From positions 1,426,001 to 1,490,000 of the forward strand of contig NZ_JAKRKC020000001.1 in the NCBI RefSeq assembly GCF_022664455.2: DNA of 64,000 bases, read 5' to 3'. This document shows positions 26,350 through 34,513 of the stretch, piece after piece; the stretch's first letter is position 1; each line of letters opens with the position of its first letter. This DNA is from Actinomadura luzonensis (lineage in GTDB: Bacteria; Actinomycetota; Actinomycetes; Streptosporangiales; Streptosporangiaceae). Position numbers and translations under genes: made by a program. The notes beneath the pieces were generated by a model. The model saw only the letters and a program-made list of their open reading frames with translations. It ran no database searches and was not told the origin of the DNA.

Positions 26350-28006
26350 GGGCGCCCTCCAGGTACGCCCGCCGGCAGGCGCTCCTGGCGAGCTTGCCGC
26401 TGGAGGTGCGGGGCACGGTGCCGGCCTCGGTCAGCACGAAGTCGTGCACCGCGAGGTCGTGGCCGGTCCTGACGGCGGCGCGGACCGCCCGCGCGACCTC
26501 GTCCCGGCCGGCGGCCTGGCCGCGCCGCGACCGCTCGGCCACCACGACCAGCCGTTCGGTGTCCGGTCCCGGCACCGCGAAGGCGGCCACCCGGTCGCGC
26601 CGCACCGCCTCGTGCGCCTCCTGGACCGTGGCCTCGATGTCCTGCGGGTAGTGGTTGCGGCCGTCCACGATGACGAGGTCCTTGACGCGGCCGGTGACGT
26701 ACAGGCGGCCGTCGTGCCGCACGCCGAGGTCGCCGGTGCGCAGCCAGCCGTCCGGGCCGAAGACCTCGGCGCTGCGGGCCGGGTCGCGCCAGTAGCCGCG
26801 GGCCACGTTCGGGCCCTGGACCCAGATCTCGCCCACGTGCCCGTCGGGCAGGTCGCCCGCGTCGCCGACGATCCTGACCCGCTGGCCGTGCGGCCGGCCG
26901 CAGGAGACGAGGTGGCTGGCCGGGCCCGCCGTCCAGGGCACGGCGCGGCCGTCGTTGAGCGCGTCGCGGGAGAAGGCGGTCACCACGGGCCGCTCGTCGC
27001 GGGCGGTCGCGGCGACGAACACGGTGGCCTCGGCCAGCCCGTACGCGGGCGTGTGCGCCTCGGGCCGCAGCCCGCACCCGGCGAAGGCGGCGTCGAAGGC
27101 GGCGAACGCGCCGGGCCGGACCGGCTCGGCCCCGTTGAGCATGACCCGCACCCCGGACAGGTCGAGCCCGTCCTTGTCCTCGGGGCGGACGCGGGCGGCG
27201 GTGTACTCGTAGGCGAAGTTGGGCGCGCCGGTGTAGGCGTCGGCCTCCTCCGACAGCAGCCGCAGCCACCGCACCGGGCTCATGACGAACGCCACCGGGT
27301 CCATGAACAGCGCCCGGTTCGCCCCCATGATGGGCATGGCGACGGTGGCGACCAGCCCCATGTCGTGGAAGAGCGGCAGCCACAGTACCGCCGCCGAGGT
27401 GCGCGGCCGGGCGCGGAAGACCTCCCAGAGCTGGGCGGCGTTGGCGGTGAGGTTGCCGTGGGTGATCTCGACCCCGGCGGGGGCGCGGGTGGAGCCGGAG
27501 GTGTACTGCAGGTAGGCGAGGTCGCCCGGCTCGACCGGCTCGCCCTCCCAGTCGTCGGCGAGCAGGCCGGAGACGGTGTCCACGGCGACGACGGGGACGG
27601 GGACGGGGACGGGGTTCCCGTCGAGGAAGGCGGTGACGGCGGGCCTGGCGGCGGTGGTGGTCAGCACGACGGCGGGCGCGGCGTCGGCGAAGGCCCGCGC
27701 CAGCCGTTCGCCGTGGCCGGGCAGGCCGGGCGCGAACAGCGGGACCGCGACCAGCCGGGCGTACATCGCGCCGAGCACCGCGCTCACGTACTCCAGGCCG
27801 CTGGGCGCGAGGACCGCGACGCGGTCGCCGGGGCCGGCCAGCTCGCGCAGCCGCACCGCGAGCGCCCTGGCCCGGAGGTCGGCCTGCGCCCAGGTGAGCG
27901 TGTGCCGGGAGCCGTCCCCGAGATAGTCCACGAACGTGTACGCGGGCGCGTCCGGGACCTCCCGCGCCCATCGCGCCACCCGCGTGATCAACGTGTCGTC
28001 AGGCAT
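26342..28006 (-). CDS. Long-chain fatty acyl-AMP ligase (FAAL), FadD32-like
   Basis: A 554-residue adenylate-forming enzyme. AYLQYTSGSTRAPAGVEITH is the ATP-binding motif in the form typical of FAALs; others are LPLFHDMGL, GAPNFAYEY, MLNGAEPV, PAYGLAEATVFVA and the hinge TGRVKDLVIVDGRNHYPQD, ending in SSGKLARSACRRAYL with the catalytic lysine. FAALs activate fatty acids to acyl-AMP and load them on a carrier domain instead of CoA; FadD32 does this for Pks13 in mycolate synthesis. The N-terminal ACP of the PKS at 11271-17482 is the obvious candidate acceptor, although 9 kb separates the genes. ATG 28006 has GAAGGGGA upstream. First gene of the FAAL-MmpL-MFS-GT operon. Confidence 0.93.
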   Translation of the reverse strand: MPDDTLITRVARWAREVPDAPAYTFVDYLGDGSRHTLTWAQADLRARALAVRLRELAGPGDRVAVLAPSGLEYVSAVLGAMYARLVAVPLFAPGLPGHGERLARAFADAAPAVVLTTTAARPAVTAFLDGNPVPVPVPVVAVDTVSGLLADDWEGEPVEPGDLAYLQYTSGSTRAPAGVEITHGNLTANAAQLWEVFRARPRTSAAVLWLPLFHDMGLVATVAMPIMGANRALFMDPVAFVMSPVRWLRLLSEEADAYTGAPNFAYEYTAARVRPEDKDGLDLSGVRVMLNGAEPVRPGAFAAFDAAFAGCGLRPEAHTPAYGLAEATVFVAATARDERPVVTAFSRDALNDGRAVPWTAGPASHLVSCGRPHGQRVRIVGDAGDLPDGHVGEIWVQGPNVARGYWRDPARSAEVFGPDGWLRTGDLGVRHDGRLYVTGRVKDLVIVDGRNHYPQDIEATVQEAHEAVRRDRVAAFAVPGPDTERLVVVAERSRRGQAAGRDEVARAVRAAVRTGHDLAVHDFVLTEAGTVPRTSSGKLARSACRRAYLEGALV

Positions 28007-28170
28007 GCCCGCGTCCCCTTCACCGTCGCCGGAGGGACCTAGCAAGTTACGGGAGAAGGGGGCCGCGATTCTTGCCAAACCCCTGCATATTCCGCACCCG
28101 GTCTTTTTTATCGGGTGACAAGACAGGCGACCGGATGGCAGGCTTTGACCGTTTTGTAGGGGGGTTACCG
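28007..28170. promoter_or_regulatory. Divergent promoter region, FAAL operon and MFS gene
   Basis: No gene is supported. The region is far richer in A and T than its surroundings and carries an inverted repeat CACCCG (28095-28100) / CGGGTG (28112-28117) around a central TTTTTT. It lies between the two divergent start codons and is a reasonable operator candidate for the FAAL operon. Confidence 0.45.
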
Positions 28171-29430
28171 TTGCACAGTTACGCACGCGATCTCGGGCTG
28201 CTCCGGGACCGCCGCTTCGCGCTGCTGCTGTCCGGGCGGACGTTGTCCGTGCTCGGCGCGGCGTTCGCACCGGTGGCCCTGGCGTTCGGCGTCCTCGACC
28301 TGCCGGGCGCGACCGCGTCCACGCTGTCGGTGGTGATGACCGCGGCGTCGCTGCCGATGATCGTGTTCACGCTGGTGGGCGGCGTGATCGCGGACCGGCT
28401 GCCGCGGCAGCGGGTGATGACGGCCGGCGAGTCCCTGGCCGCCGCCGGGTACCTCGCGCTCGGGGTCATGATGCTGGCCGGCTGGACGCCGATGCCCGCG
28501 CTCCTGGTCGCGGCGGCGCTCACCGGCGTCGCCACGGCGCTCGCGCTGCCCGCGCTGACCGGGATCATCCCCGACGTCGTGCCGCCCGACCGGCTCCAGT
28601 CCGGCAACGCGCTGCTCGGCCTCGGCGCGAACACCTCCCGCGTGGCCGGGGCGGTGCTGGGCGGCGGCACGGTGGTGCTGTTCGGCAGCGGGTGGGCGCT
28701 GGTGGTCAGCGGGGCGATGTTCGCCACGGCCGGCGTGCTCATCGCGCTGCTGCGCATGGACGAGGACGACCGGCCGCCCGGCGAGCGGCACTCGGTGCTG
28801 AAGGACCTGCGGGACGGCTGGCGGGAGTTCCGCAGCCGCCAGTGGCTCTGGGTGGTGGTCGCGCAGTTCTCGTTGCTGATCATGGCGTTCGAGGCGGGGC
28901 ACGGGGTGCTCGGGCCGCTGCTGGCCGAGGAGCGGCTGGGCGGGCCGGCGGCCTGGTCGGCGTTCCTGGCGGGCGAGGCGGTCGGGATGTTCGTCGGGGT
29001 GCTGGTGTCGATCCGGGTCCGGCCGGCCCGGCCGATCCTGGTCGGGGTGCTGCTGTGCCTGCCGCCCGCGCTGCCGTACCTGCTGCTCGGGGCCGACGCG
29101 CCGCTGTGGGCGATCGTGGCCGGGTCGTTCGTGCTCGGGGTGTGCTTCGACGTGTTCGGGGTGCTCTGGCAGACCACCATGCAGCGGGAGGTGCCGGCCG
29201 AGGCGCTGTCGCGGGTCAGCTCGTACGACATGCTCGGGTCGCTGATGTTCGGCCCGATCGGGCTGCTGCTGGCCGGGCCGGCGGCGCAGCGGTTCGGCGC
29301 GGAGGCGTCGCTGCTGGGCTGCGCCGTCATCATCGTGGTCAGCACGCTGGCCGCGCTGCTCGCCCCCGGCGTGCGCAACCTGCGCGCCCCGGCCCCGGCC
29401 GCGCCCAGGGAGGCTCAGGCCGAGGCGTAG
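28171..29430 (+). CDS. MFS transporter, MFS_3/enterobactin-exporter-like
   Basis: A 12-helix major facilitator protein of about 419 residues. It opens LHSYARDLGLLRDRRFALLL and shows the motif-A-like loop GGVIADRLPRQRVM. The layout, with cytoplasmic loop ERHSVLKDLRDGWREFRSRQ at mid-protein, is that of actinobacterial MFS exporters of the MFS_3 group. The TTG at 28171 is chosen because AGGGGGG lies six bases upstream; an in-frame ATG at 28135 is the alternative and would add 12 residues. It is transcribed divergently from the FAAL operon, so it may respond to the same signal. It overlaps the next convergent gene by 16 bp. Confidence 0.88.
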   Translation: MHSYARDLGLLRDRRFALLLSGRTLSVLGAAFAPVALAFGVLDLPGATASTLSVVMTAASLPMIVFTLVGGVIADRLPRQRVMTAGESLAAAGYLALGVMMLAGWTPMPALLVAAALTGVATALALPALTGIIPDVVPPDRLQSGNALLGLGANTSRVAGAVLGGGTVVLFGSGWALVVSGAMFATAGVLIALLRMDEDDRPPGERHSVLKDLRDGWREFRSRQWLWVVVAQFSLLIMAFEAGHGVLGPLLAEERLGGPAAWSAFLAGEAVGMFVGVLVSIRVRPARPILVGVLLCLPPALPYLLLGADAPLWAIVAGSFVLGVCFDVFGVLWQTTMQREVPAEALSRVSSYDMLGSLMFGPIGLLLAGPAAQRFGAEASLLGCAVIIVVSTLAALLAPGVRNLRAPAPAAPREAQAEA

Positions 29431-29912
29431 TAGGCGTTGGCCCGGGGCTGGAACATCAGCGTCACCGCCCCCAGCACGGCCGTCACGTGCAGGGCGCGGC
29501 TGGCGGCGAAGGCCCAGTCCCAGGCCGACCAGGCGGCCGTCGCCGCCGCCACGTCGCCGCCGGCCAGCAGCCACTGCAGCGGCTCCAGCACCATCGACAG
29601 CGTGCCGAACACGCCGAGGGCGACGGCGAGCGTCCAGCGCGCCCAGTTGCGGCCGTGCCGCAGCCGCAGCGCCAGGAACACCGCGCCGGTGAAGATCGCC
29701 AGCCGGAACAGCACCTGCGGCAGCAGGCCGCCGGGCGCGGCCCCCTCCAGCAACTCCCTGGTGACGACCAGGACGGTTTCGAACGCGCCGAACGCGACCG
29801 CGGCCAGCCAGAGCAGGGCGGCGGTGTGCACGACGGGCGGCGGGTCGAGCCTGCGGCTCTCGGTGAGAATGTCCATGCCGAGAGTGTGCGCCGCGGCGAA
29901 CGCCCTGGTCAT
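29415..29912 (-). CDS. Four-helix membrane protein, hypothetical
   Basis: A 165-residue protein of unknown family with four hydrophobic segments: VVHTAALLWLAAVAFGAF, QVLFRLAIFTGAVFLAL, ARWTLAVALGVFGTLSMVL and ASRALHVTAVLGAVTLMF. The segment HGRNWAR between helices 2 and 3 is basic and would face the cytoplasm. The ATG at 29912 is chosen because GGGGGA lies upstream; an internal ATG at 29876 lacks a ribosome-binding site. It is convergent and overlapping with the MFS gene. No function can be assigned. Confidence 0.7.
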   Translation of the reverse strand: MTRAFAAAHTLGMDILTESRRLDPPPVVHTAALLWLAAVAFGAFETVLVVTRELLEGAAPGGLLPQVLFRLAIFTGAVFLALRLRHGRNWARWTLAVALGVFGTLSMVLEPLQWLLAGGDVAAATAAWSAWDWAFAASRALHVTAVLGAVTLMFQPRANAYYASA

Positions 29913-29953
29913 GCCCGCGGTCCCCCGAGCCGTGGTGGGGCGCGCCCTACCCC

Positions 29954-30613
29954 TCACACGACGATCAGCCGGACCACCACGCCCGCGCAGTTGCCCGCCA
30001 CGCAGATGCGCACCGGCACCTCCGAGATGCCCGCCGCCCTCGGCACGCCGCCCACGTGACCGTCGGGGCCGATGCTCACGCCCTCGGGCAGCTTGGCGTA
30101 GTCGGTGACGGTGAAGGTGGGGACGACGCCGGGCGGGCCGCCGTTGACGCCGATCTCGCCGTCCAGCGGGGCGCCGGCCCGGCCGGGGAAGGTCAGCTCG
30201 CGCGGCTCCCACGGGACGTTGCCCAGCACCACGAGCGTGACCTGCTCCTCGCGGCACGCGGGGCCGGTGCAGAGCCGGACCGGGGCGACGTAGGTGCCGA
30301 GGCGCTCGGGCTTGCCGTACAGCCGGCCGCCCTGGTCGACCCTGACGCCGACGGCGAGGTAGCCGGGCCGGAAGGCGACGCCCTTGGCGGTGGGCAGGAG
30401 CTGCTGGGCCACCTCGATGCCCTGGGTGAGGTAGAAGGTGTTCTCGACCAGGACGCCCTCGGGGCTGTGGATGGGGGTGCGGCCGGCCATGAGCGCGAGC
30501 GGCGCGCCGGGAGTGGTGCCAGGGGTGGTGCCAGGAGTGGTGATGGACGGCACGGCTGCGGTCAGCCCGCACATGGCCAGCCCGGCGAGCAGGAAAACCC
30601 ACCTTTGCCGCAT
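29954..30613 (-). CDS. Secreted protein with putative Ig-like (He_PIG) domain
   Basis: A 219-residue secreted protein. It has an N-terminal signal peptide (VFLLAGLAMCGLTAAVP), a short TTPG repeat near residues 25-36, and two beta-rich halves, each with a disulfide candidate pair (CTGPAC and CVAGNC). The C-terminal LPEGVSIGPDGHVGGVP is the sequence signature of He_PIG/cadherin-like repeats found in bacterial surface proteins. It may be a cell-wall or matrix protein. It is divergent from the IclR gene with 71 bp between starts. Function is unknown. Confidence 0.78.
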   Translation of the reverse strand: MRQRWVFLLAGLAMCGLTAAVPSITTPGTTPGTTPGAPLALMAGRTPIHSPEGVLVENTFYLTQGIEVAQQLLPTAKGVAFRPGYLAVGVRVDQGGRLYGKPERLGTYVAPVRLCTGPACREEQVTLVVLGNVPWEPRELTFPGRAGAPLDGEIGVNGGPPGVVPTFTVTDYAKLPEGVSIGPDGHVGGVPRAAGISEVPVRICVAGNCAGVVVRLIVV

Positions 30614-30638
30614 CTTTACCCCCCGGCTCTTCTATCCC

Positions 30639-30656
30639 CCTACGTACCCCCGTAGG
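30639..30656. promoter_or_regulatory. Inverted repeat upstream of the IclR gene
   Basis: Perfect 6-bp arms CCTACG (30639-30644) and CGTAGG (30651-30656) with a 6-bp spacer lie between the divergent secreted-protein and IclR genes. IclR regulators usually bind such sites to control their own transcription, so this is a candidate autoregulatory operator. Confidence 0.4.
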
Positions 30657-30684
30657 AGCACAGCGTCACTAGATAATCGTTCGC

Positions 30685-31314
30685 ATGGCCGCTGAATCCG
30701 CTCAGACCCTGGAACGTGGGCTGCGTCTGCTCCGCCTGCTCGCCGACGGCGGCGCCGGGCGGACGCCGACCGAGCTGGCGGCCCAGCTGGAGCTGAGCAG
30801 GCCGGTGGTGTACCGGCTGCTGACGACGCTGATGAACGAGGGTTTCGTGCGCCGCGACGCCGAGGGCCGGGTGCACCTGGGCTTCGGCGTGCTGGTGCTG
30901 GCCCAGGCCGTGCAGCCGCTGCTGCGGGCGGCGGCGGTGCCGACGTTGCGGCGGCTGGCCGAGGAGGTGGGGGCGACCGCGCACCTGACGGTGGCCGAGG
31001 GCGACGACGGGCTGGCCGTGGCCGTGGTGGAGCCGTCCTGGACGGACATGCACGTGGCCTACCGGGAGGGCTCGCGGCATCCGCTGGCGCTGGGCGCGGC
31101 GGGGCGGGCGATCCTCGCGCTGCGCGAGGGGCGGGGCGACTACTTCGTCACGGAGGGGCAGTTGCAGGAGGGAGCCCGGGGGGTGGCGGCACCGGTCACC
31201 GGGCTGCCGTGGCTGGAGGCGTCGGTGGGGGTGGTGACGTTCGGACCGCTGGGCGAGGGGGCGGGGCCGCGGGTGGTGGCCGCCGCCGCCGAGCTGTCGG
31301 CCGCCCTGGGTTGA
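30685..31314 (+). CDS. IclR-family regulator of the homogentisate operon
   Basis: A 209-residue IclR protein. The N-terminal winged helix-turn-helix runs through QTLERGLRLLRLLADGG, RTPTELAAQLELSRPVVYRLLTTL and the wing EGFVRRDAEGRVHLG. The C-terminal effector domain follows (LRRLAEEVGATAHLTVAEG, REGSRHPLALGAAGRAILA) but is about 40 residues shorter than in typical members. It is directly upstream of hmgA in the same direction with an 80-bp gap containing a perfect palindrome. Control of homogentisate degradation by homogentisate or a related aromatic acid is the natural inference. Confidence 0.9.
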   Translation: MAAESAQTLERGLRLLRLLADGGAGRTPTELAAQLELSRPVVYRLLTTLMNEGFVRRDAEGRVHLGFGVLVLAQAVQPLLRAAAVPTLRRLAEEVGATAHLTVAEGDDGLAVAVVEPSWTDMHVAYREGSRHPLALGAAGRAILALREGRGDYFVTEGQLQEGARGVAAPVTGLPWLEASVGVVTFGPLGEGAGPRVVAAAAELSAALG

Positions 31315-31361
31315 CATCTTCCCACCCATGGCGGACGGTATTCGCACATAGAGGACACCTA

Positions 31362-31378
31362 CGTCCGATAGTCGGACG
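31362..31378. promoter_or_regulatory. Palindromic candidate IclR operator upstream of hmgA
   Basis: CGTCCGA-TAG-TCGGACG is a perfect 17-bp dyad located 17 bp upstream of the hmgA start codon. Its position and symmetry suit a repressor or activator site for the IclR protein encoded just upstream. Confidence 0.55.
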
Positions 31379-31394
31379 GGCATGGAGGGGCCGG

Positions 31395-32564
31395 ATGCCG
31401 TACTACCGGGTCGTCGGAGAGGTGCCGCGCAAGCGGCACGTGCAGTTCAGAAAGCCGGACGGCGGCCTCTACGCCGAGGAGCTGATGGGCGAGGAGGGCT
31501 TCTCGTCCGACTCCTCGCTGCTCTACCACCGCCATCTGCCGACCGCCATCGTCAAGGCCGAGGCCGTCGAGCCGGTCACCGGCGCACGGCTGGAGCCCAA
31601 CCTGCCGCTGTCGCCGCGCCACTTCCGCACGCAGGAGCTGTCCGGCGCGGGCGACCTGGTCGGCGGGCGCCTGCTGCTGGCGGGCAACGGCGACGTCCGA
31701 TTGTCGTACGCCACCAGCGACCGCCCGAGCGAGCTGTACCGCAACTCCATGGGCGACGAGTGCGTCTACGTGCAGCGCGGCCGGGTGCGCTTCGAGTCCA
31801 CCTACGGCGCGATCGAGGCCGGCGAGGGCGACTACGTCGTCATCCCGACCGGCACCATCCACCGCTGGGTGCCGGACGGCCAGGTCAACGTGCTCGCCAT
31901 CGAGGCCGCCGGGCACATCAGGCCGCCCAGGCGCTACCTGTCGCAGTACGGCCAGTTCCTGGAGCACGCCCCCTACTGCGAGCGCGACCTGCGCGCCCCC
32001 GCCGAGCCGCTGCTCGCCGAGGGCGAGGAGGTGCCGGTGCTGGTGCGCACCCGCGGCGGGCTGACCCGGCTGGTCTACCGCCACCACCCGTTCGACGTGG
32101 TGGGCTGGGACGGCTACCTGTACCCGTACGCGTTCAACATCAACGACTTCGAGCCGGTCGTGAAGAAGACGCACGCGCCGCCGCCGGTGCACCAGACGTT
32201 CGAGGGGCCGGGGTTCGTGGTGTGCTCGTTCTGCCCGCGGCCGCTGGACTACCACCCGGAGGCCGTGCCGATCCCCTACAACCACCACAACGTGGACTCC
32301 GACGAGTTCATGTTCTACGTGGGCGGCGACTACTCGGCGCGCAAGGGCTCCGGCATCGACGTCGGCTCGGTCTCGCTGCACCCGGCCGGGTTCACCCACG
32401 GGCCGCAGCCCGGCGCGGTCGAGGCGGTCATCGACGCGGTGGCCAAGGGCGTCACGACCACCAGCGAGCTGGCCGTCATGGTCGACACCTTCCGCCCGCT
32501 CGACCTCGGCCCGGCCGCCCTGGCCTGCGAGGACCCCGGCTACGCCTGGACGTGGGCCCGGTGA
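31395..32564 (+). CDS. hmgA: Homogentisate 1,2-dioxygenase
   Basis: A 389-residue cupin-type Fe(II) dioxygenase that opens the ring of homogentisate to maleylacetoacetate in tyrosine/phenylalanine catabolism. Clear family stretches are YATSDRPSELYRNSMGDE, GDYVVIPTGTIHRW and the C-terminal metal-binding core NHHNVDSDEFMFYV with HPAGFTHGPQPG. It is shorter than the human enzyme but matches bacterial homologues. The ATG at 31395 has GGAGGGG upstream. Its TGA overlaps the GTG of the next gene by 4 bp, which starts a translationally coupled operon ending in fahA. Confidence 0.95.
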   Translation: MPYYRVVGEVPRKRHVQFRKPDGGLYAEELMGEEGFSSDSSLLYHRHLPTAIVKAEAVEPVTGARLEPNLPLSPRHFRTQELSGAGDLVGGRLLLAGNGDVRLSYATSDRPSELYRNSMGDECVYVQRGRVRFESTYGAIEAGEGDYVVIPTGTIHRWVPDGQVNVLAIEAAGHIRPPRRYLSQYGQFLEHAPYCERDLRAPAEPLLAEGEEVPVLVRTRGGLTRLVYRHHPFDVVGWDGYLYPYAFNINDFEPVVKKTHAPPPVHQTFEGPGFVVCSFCPRPLDYHPEAVPIPYNHHNVDSDEFMFYVGGDYSARKGSGIDVGSVSLHPAGFTHGPQPGAVEAVIDAVAKGVTTTSELAVMVDTFRPLDLGPAALACEDPGYAWTWAR

Positions 32565-33334
32565 CCGGCACCCTGTACGTCGCGCTGGTGGACGACGCGG
32601 GGCTGTTCCCGCCCACGTCCCTGCACATGGACGAGGCGCTCGCCCGCAACCGGCGCGACGCGGAGAGCGGCGACCCGGTGCTGACGCACCGCTTCCTGTG
32701 CCCGGCCAGCCGGCTGGAGCGGCTGCGCGGCCAGGAGCACCGGCCGCGCCGCCTCGGCGTCATCCTCGACACCGAGCGGCTGCCGGACCTCGGCGGCCTG
32801 CCGGTCGACCTGGTCGAGACGCCGCTGCCGCCGGACGAGACAGTCGAGGCGCTGGCCGAGCGGCTGGCGCTGCCCGCGGGCGTGCGGCTGTTCACCGAGG
32901 TCAAGCCCGGCAGGATGGCCGTCGAGGTGCCCGACGGGGTGGGGCTCAAGGTGCGCTGCGGCGGGGCCTCGGCCGAGGATTTCCCGCCGGTCGAGCACCT
33001 GGCGCAGTTCATCCGGTTCTGCGTGGAGCGCGACGTGCCGTTCAAGGCGACGGCCGGGCTGCACCACGCGGTGCGGCACTTCGACCCCTCGCTCGGCGTG
33101 GACCGGCACGGGTTCCTCAACCTGCTGCTGGCCGTCTGCGAGGCCGTCGAGGGCCGCGACCCGGCGCACGTGCTGCGCACGACCGACGTGGGGCACCTGG
33201 TACGGATGGCGCGGGCCGTGCCGGAGGAGACCGCCAAGCGGGCGCGGCGGCTGCTGGTGAGCTACGGCTCCTGCAGCACGCACACGCCCGTGGAGGACCT
33301 GCGCGCGCTCGGACTGATCGAGGAGGAACGGTGA
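32561..33334 (+). CDS. Unknown protein in the homogentisate operon, 257 aa
   Basis: A soluble 257-residue protein I cannot assign. It is coupled by 4-bp overlaps to hmgA upstream and fahA downstream. Beta-alpha alternation (LYVALVDDAGLFPP; RLGVILDTERLP; RLFTEVKPGRMAVEV; GLKVRCGGASAEDFPP; VPFKATAGLHHAVRHF) suggests a TIM-barrel-like fold. Charged motifs at strand ends (KVRCGG, KATAGLHH) look like an active site. The pathway step between the two flanking enzymes is maleylacetoacetate cis-trans isomerisation, normally done by a glutathione-dependent zeta-class GST, and no GST-like gene is present here. An unrelated isomerase or auxiliary role is therefore possible but unproven. The start is the GTG at 32561. 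Confidence 0.85.
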   Translation: MTGTLYVALVDDAGLFPPTSLHMDEALARNRRDAESGDPVLTHRFLCPASRLERLRGQEHRPRRLGVILDTERLPDLGGLPVDLVETPLPPDETVEALAERLALPAGVRLFTEVKPGRMAVEVPDGVGLKVRCGGASAEDFPPVEHLAQFIRFCVERDVPFKATAGLHHAVRHFDPSLGVDRHGFLNLLLAVCEAVEGRDPAHVLRTTDVGHLVRMARAVPEETAKRARRLLVSYGSCSTHTPVEDLRALGLIEEER

Positions 33335-34434
33335 GCTGGGGGATCGGGAACCTGCCCTACGGGGTCTTCTCCTGCCCGGGGCAGGCGCCCCGCGTCGGGG
33401 TGCGCTACGGCGACAGGGTGCTCGACCTCACCGCCGCGCTGCACGACGAGGTGTTCGCCGCGCCGTCGCTCAACCCGTTCATGGCGAGGGGGCGCGCGGC
33501 CTGGCGCGACACCCGGGCGCTGATCCAGGAGAAGCTGACCAGCGACCTGTCCGTGGTGGAGGCGCACCTCGTCCCGCTCGACCAGGTCGAGCTGCACCTG
33601 CCGTTCGAGGTGGCCGACTACGTCGACTTCTACTGCTCGCTGGAGCACGCGAGCAACGTCGGCCGCATGTTCCGGCCGGACGCCGAGCCGCTGATGCCCA
33701 ACTGGCGGCACCTGCCGGTCGGCTACCACGGCAGGGCCGGCACGGTCGTGGTGTCGGGGACCCCGGTGCGGCGGCCGCAGGGGCAGCTCGGCGCGGGAGA
33801 GTTCGGGCCGTGCCGGAAGCTGGACGTGGAGGCCGAGCTGGGGTTCGTGGTCGGCGTGCCGACCGAGCTGGGCACGTCCGCCGGGGCGTTCGAGGACCAC
33901 GTGTTCGGGGTGACGCTGGTCAACGACTGGAGCGCGCGTGACGTCCAGTCGTGGGAGTACCGGCCGCTCGGGCCGTTCCTGGCCAAGTCGTTCGCCACGT
34001 CGGTCTCGCCGTGGGTGACGCCGCTGGAGGCGCTGCCGCGCGTCCCGGGGCGGGCGCAGGACCCGGAGCCGCTGCCGTACCTGCGGCGCAAGGCGGACTG
34101 GGGGCTCGACATCGCCGTCGAGATCCTGCTGAACGGCGAGGTGGTCTCCCGGCCGCCGTACGCGTCCATGTACTGGACGCCGGACCAGATGCTCGCGCAC
34201 CTGACCGTGAACGGGGCCGCGCTGCGCACCGGCGACCTGTTCGCCAGCGGCACCGTCTCCGGGCCGGAGCGCGGCGAGCGGGGCTCGCTCATCGAGCTGA
34301 CCTGGAACGGCACCGACCCGATCAAGCTCGGCAACGGTGAGACGCGCACGTTCCTGGAGGACGGCGACACCGTGACGATCAGGGCCACCGCCGGCGAGGT
34401 GACGTTGGGGGAGGTTTCCGGAACTGTCGTATAG
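33331..34434 (+). CDS. fahA: Fumarylacetoacetase
   Basis: A 367-residue fumarylacetoacetate hydrolase, which cleaves fumarylacetoacetate to fumarate and acetoacetate, the last step of homogentisate degradation. The N-terminal SH3-like domain is short; the catalytic domain shows DYVDFYCSLEHASNVGRMF, the substrate loop LPVGYHGRAGTVVVSG, the metal-binding DVEAELGFVVG and NDWSARDVQSWEY with its Asp ligands, then FLAKSFATSVSPWVTPL. The GTG start at 33331 overlaps the previous stop by 4 bp. It is the last gene of the IclR-controlled operon; the L,D-transpeptidase 80 bp downstream is a separate unit. Confidence 0.95.
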   Translation: MSWGIGNLPYGVFSCPGQAPRVGVRYGDRVLDLTAALHDEVFAAPSLNPFMARGRAAWRDTRALIQEKLTSDLSVVEAHLVPLDQVELHLPFEVADYVDFYCSLEHASNVGRMFRPDAEPLMPNWRHLPVGYHGRAGTVVVSGTPVRRPQGQLGAGEFGPCRKLDVEAELGFVVGVPTELGTSAGAFEDHVFGVTLVNDWSARDVQSWEYRPLGPFLAKSFATSVSPWVTPLEALPRVPGRAQDPEPLPYLRRKADWGLDIAVEILLNGEVVSRPPYASMYWTPDQMLAHLTVNGAALRTGDLFASGTVSGPERGERGSLIELTWNGTDPIKLGNGETRTFLEDGDTVTIRATAGEVTLGEVSGTVV

Positions 34435-34513
34435 GTGACTCAACGTGCTCGACCGCTGACGGGCCGCTACCCTGGGAGGCACCCCTTCCCTCGGACAGCA
34501 GGAGTTCCCTCTC

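Noticed and set aside
24190..26472. A 760-codon plus-strand frame antisense to MmpL
   Set aside because: His/Gln/Gly-rich shadow of the MmpL coding frame, no domain and no ribosome-binding site.
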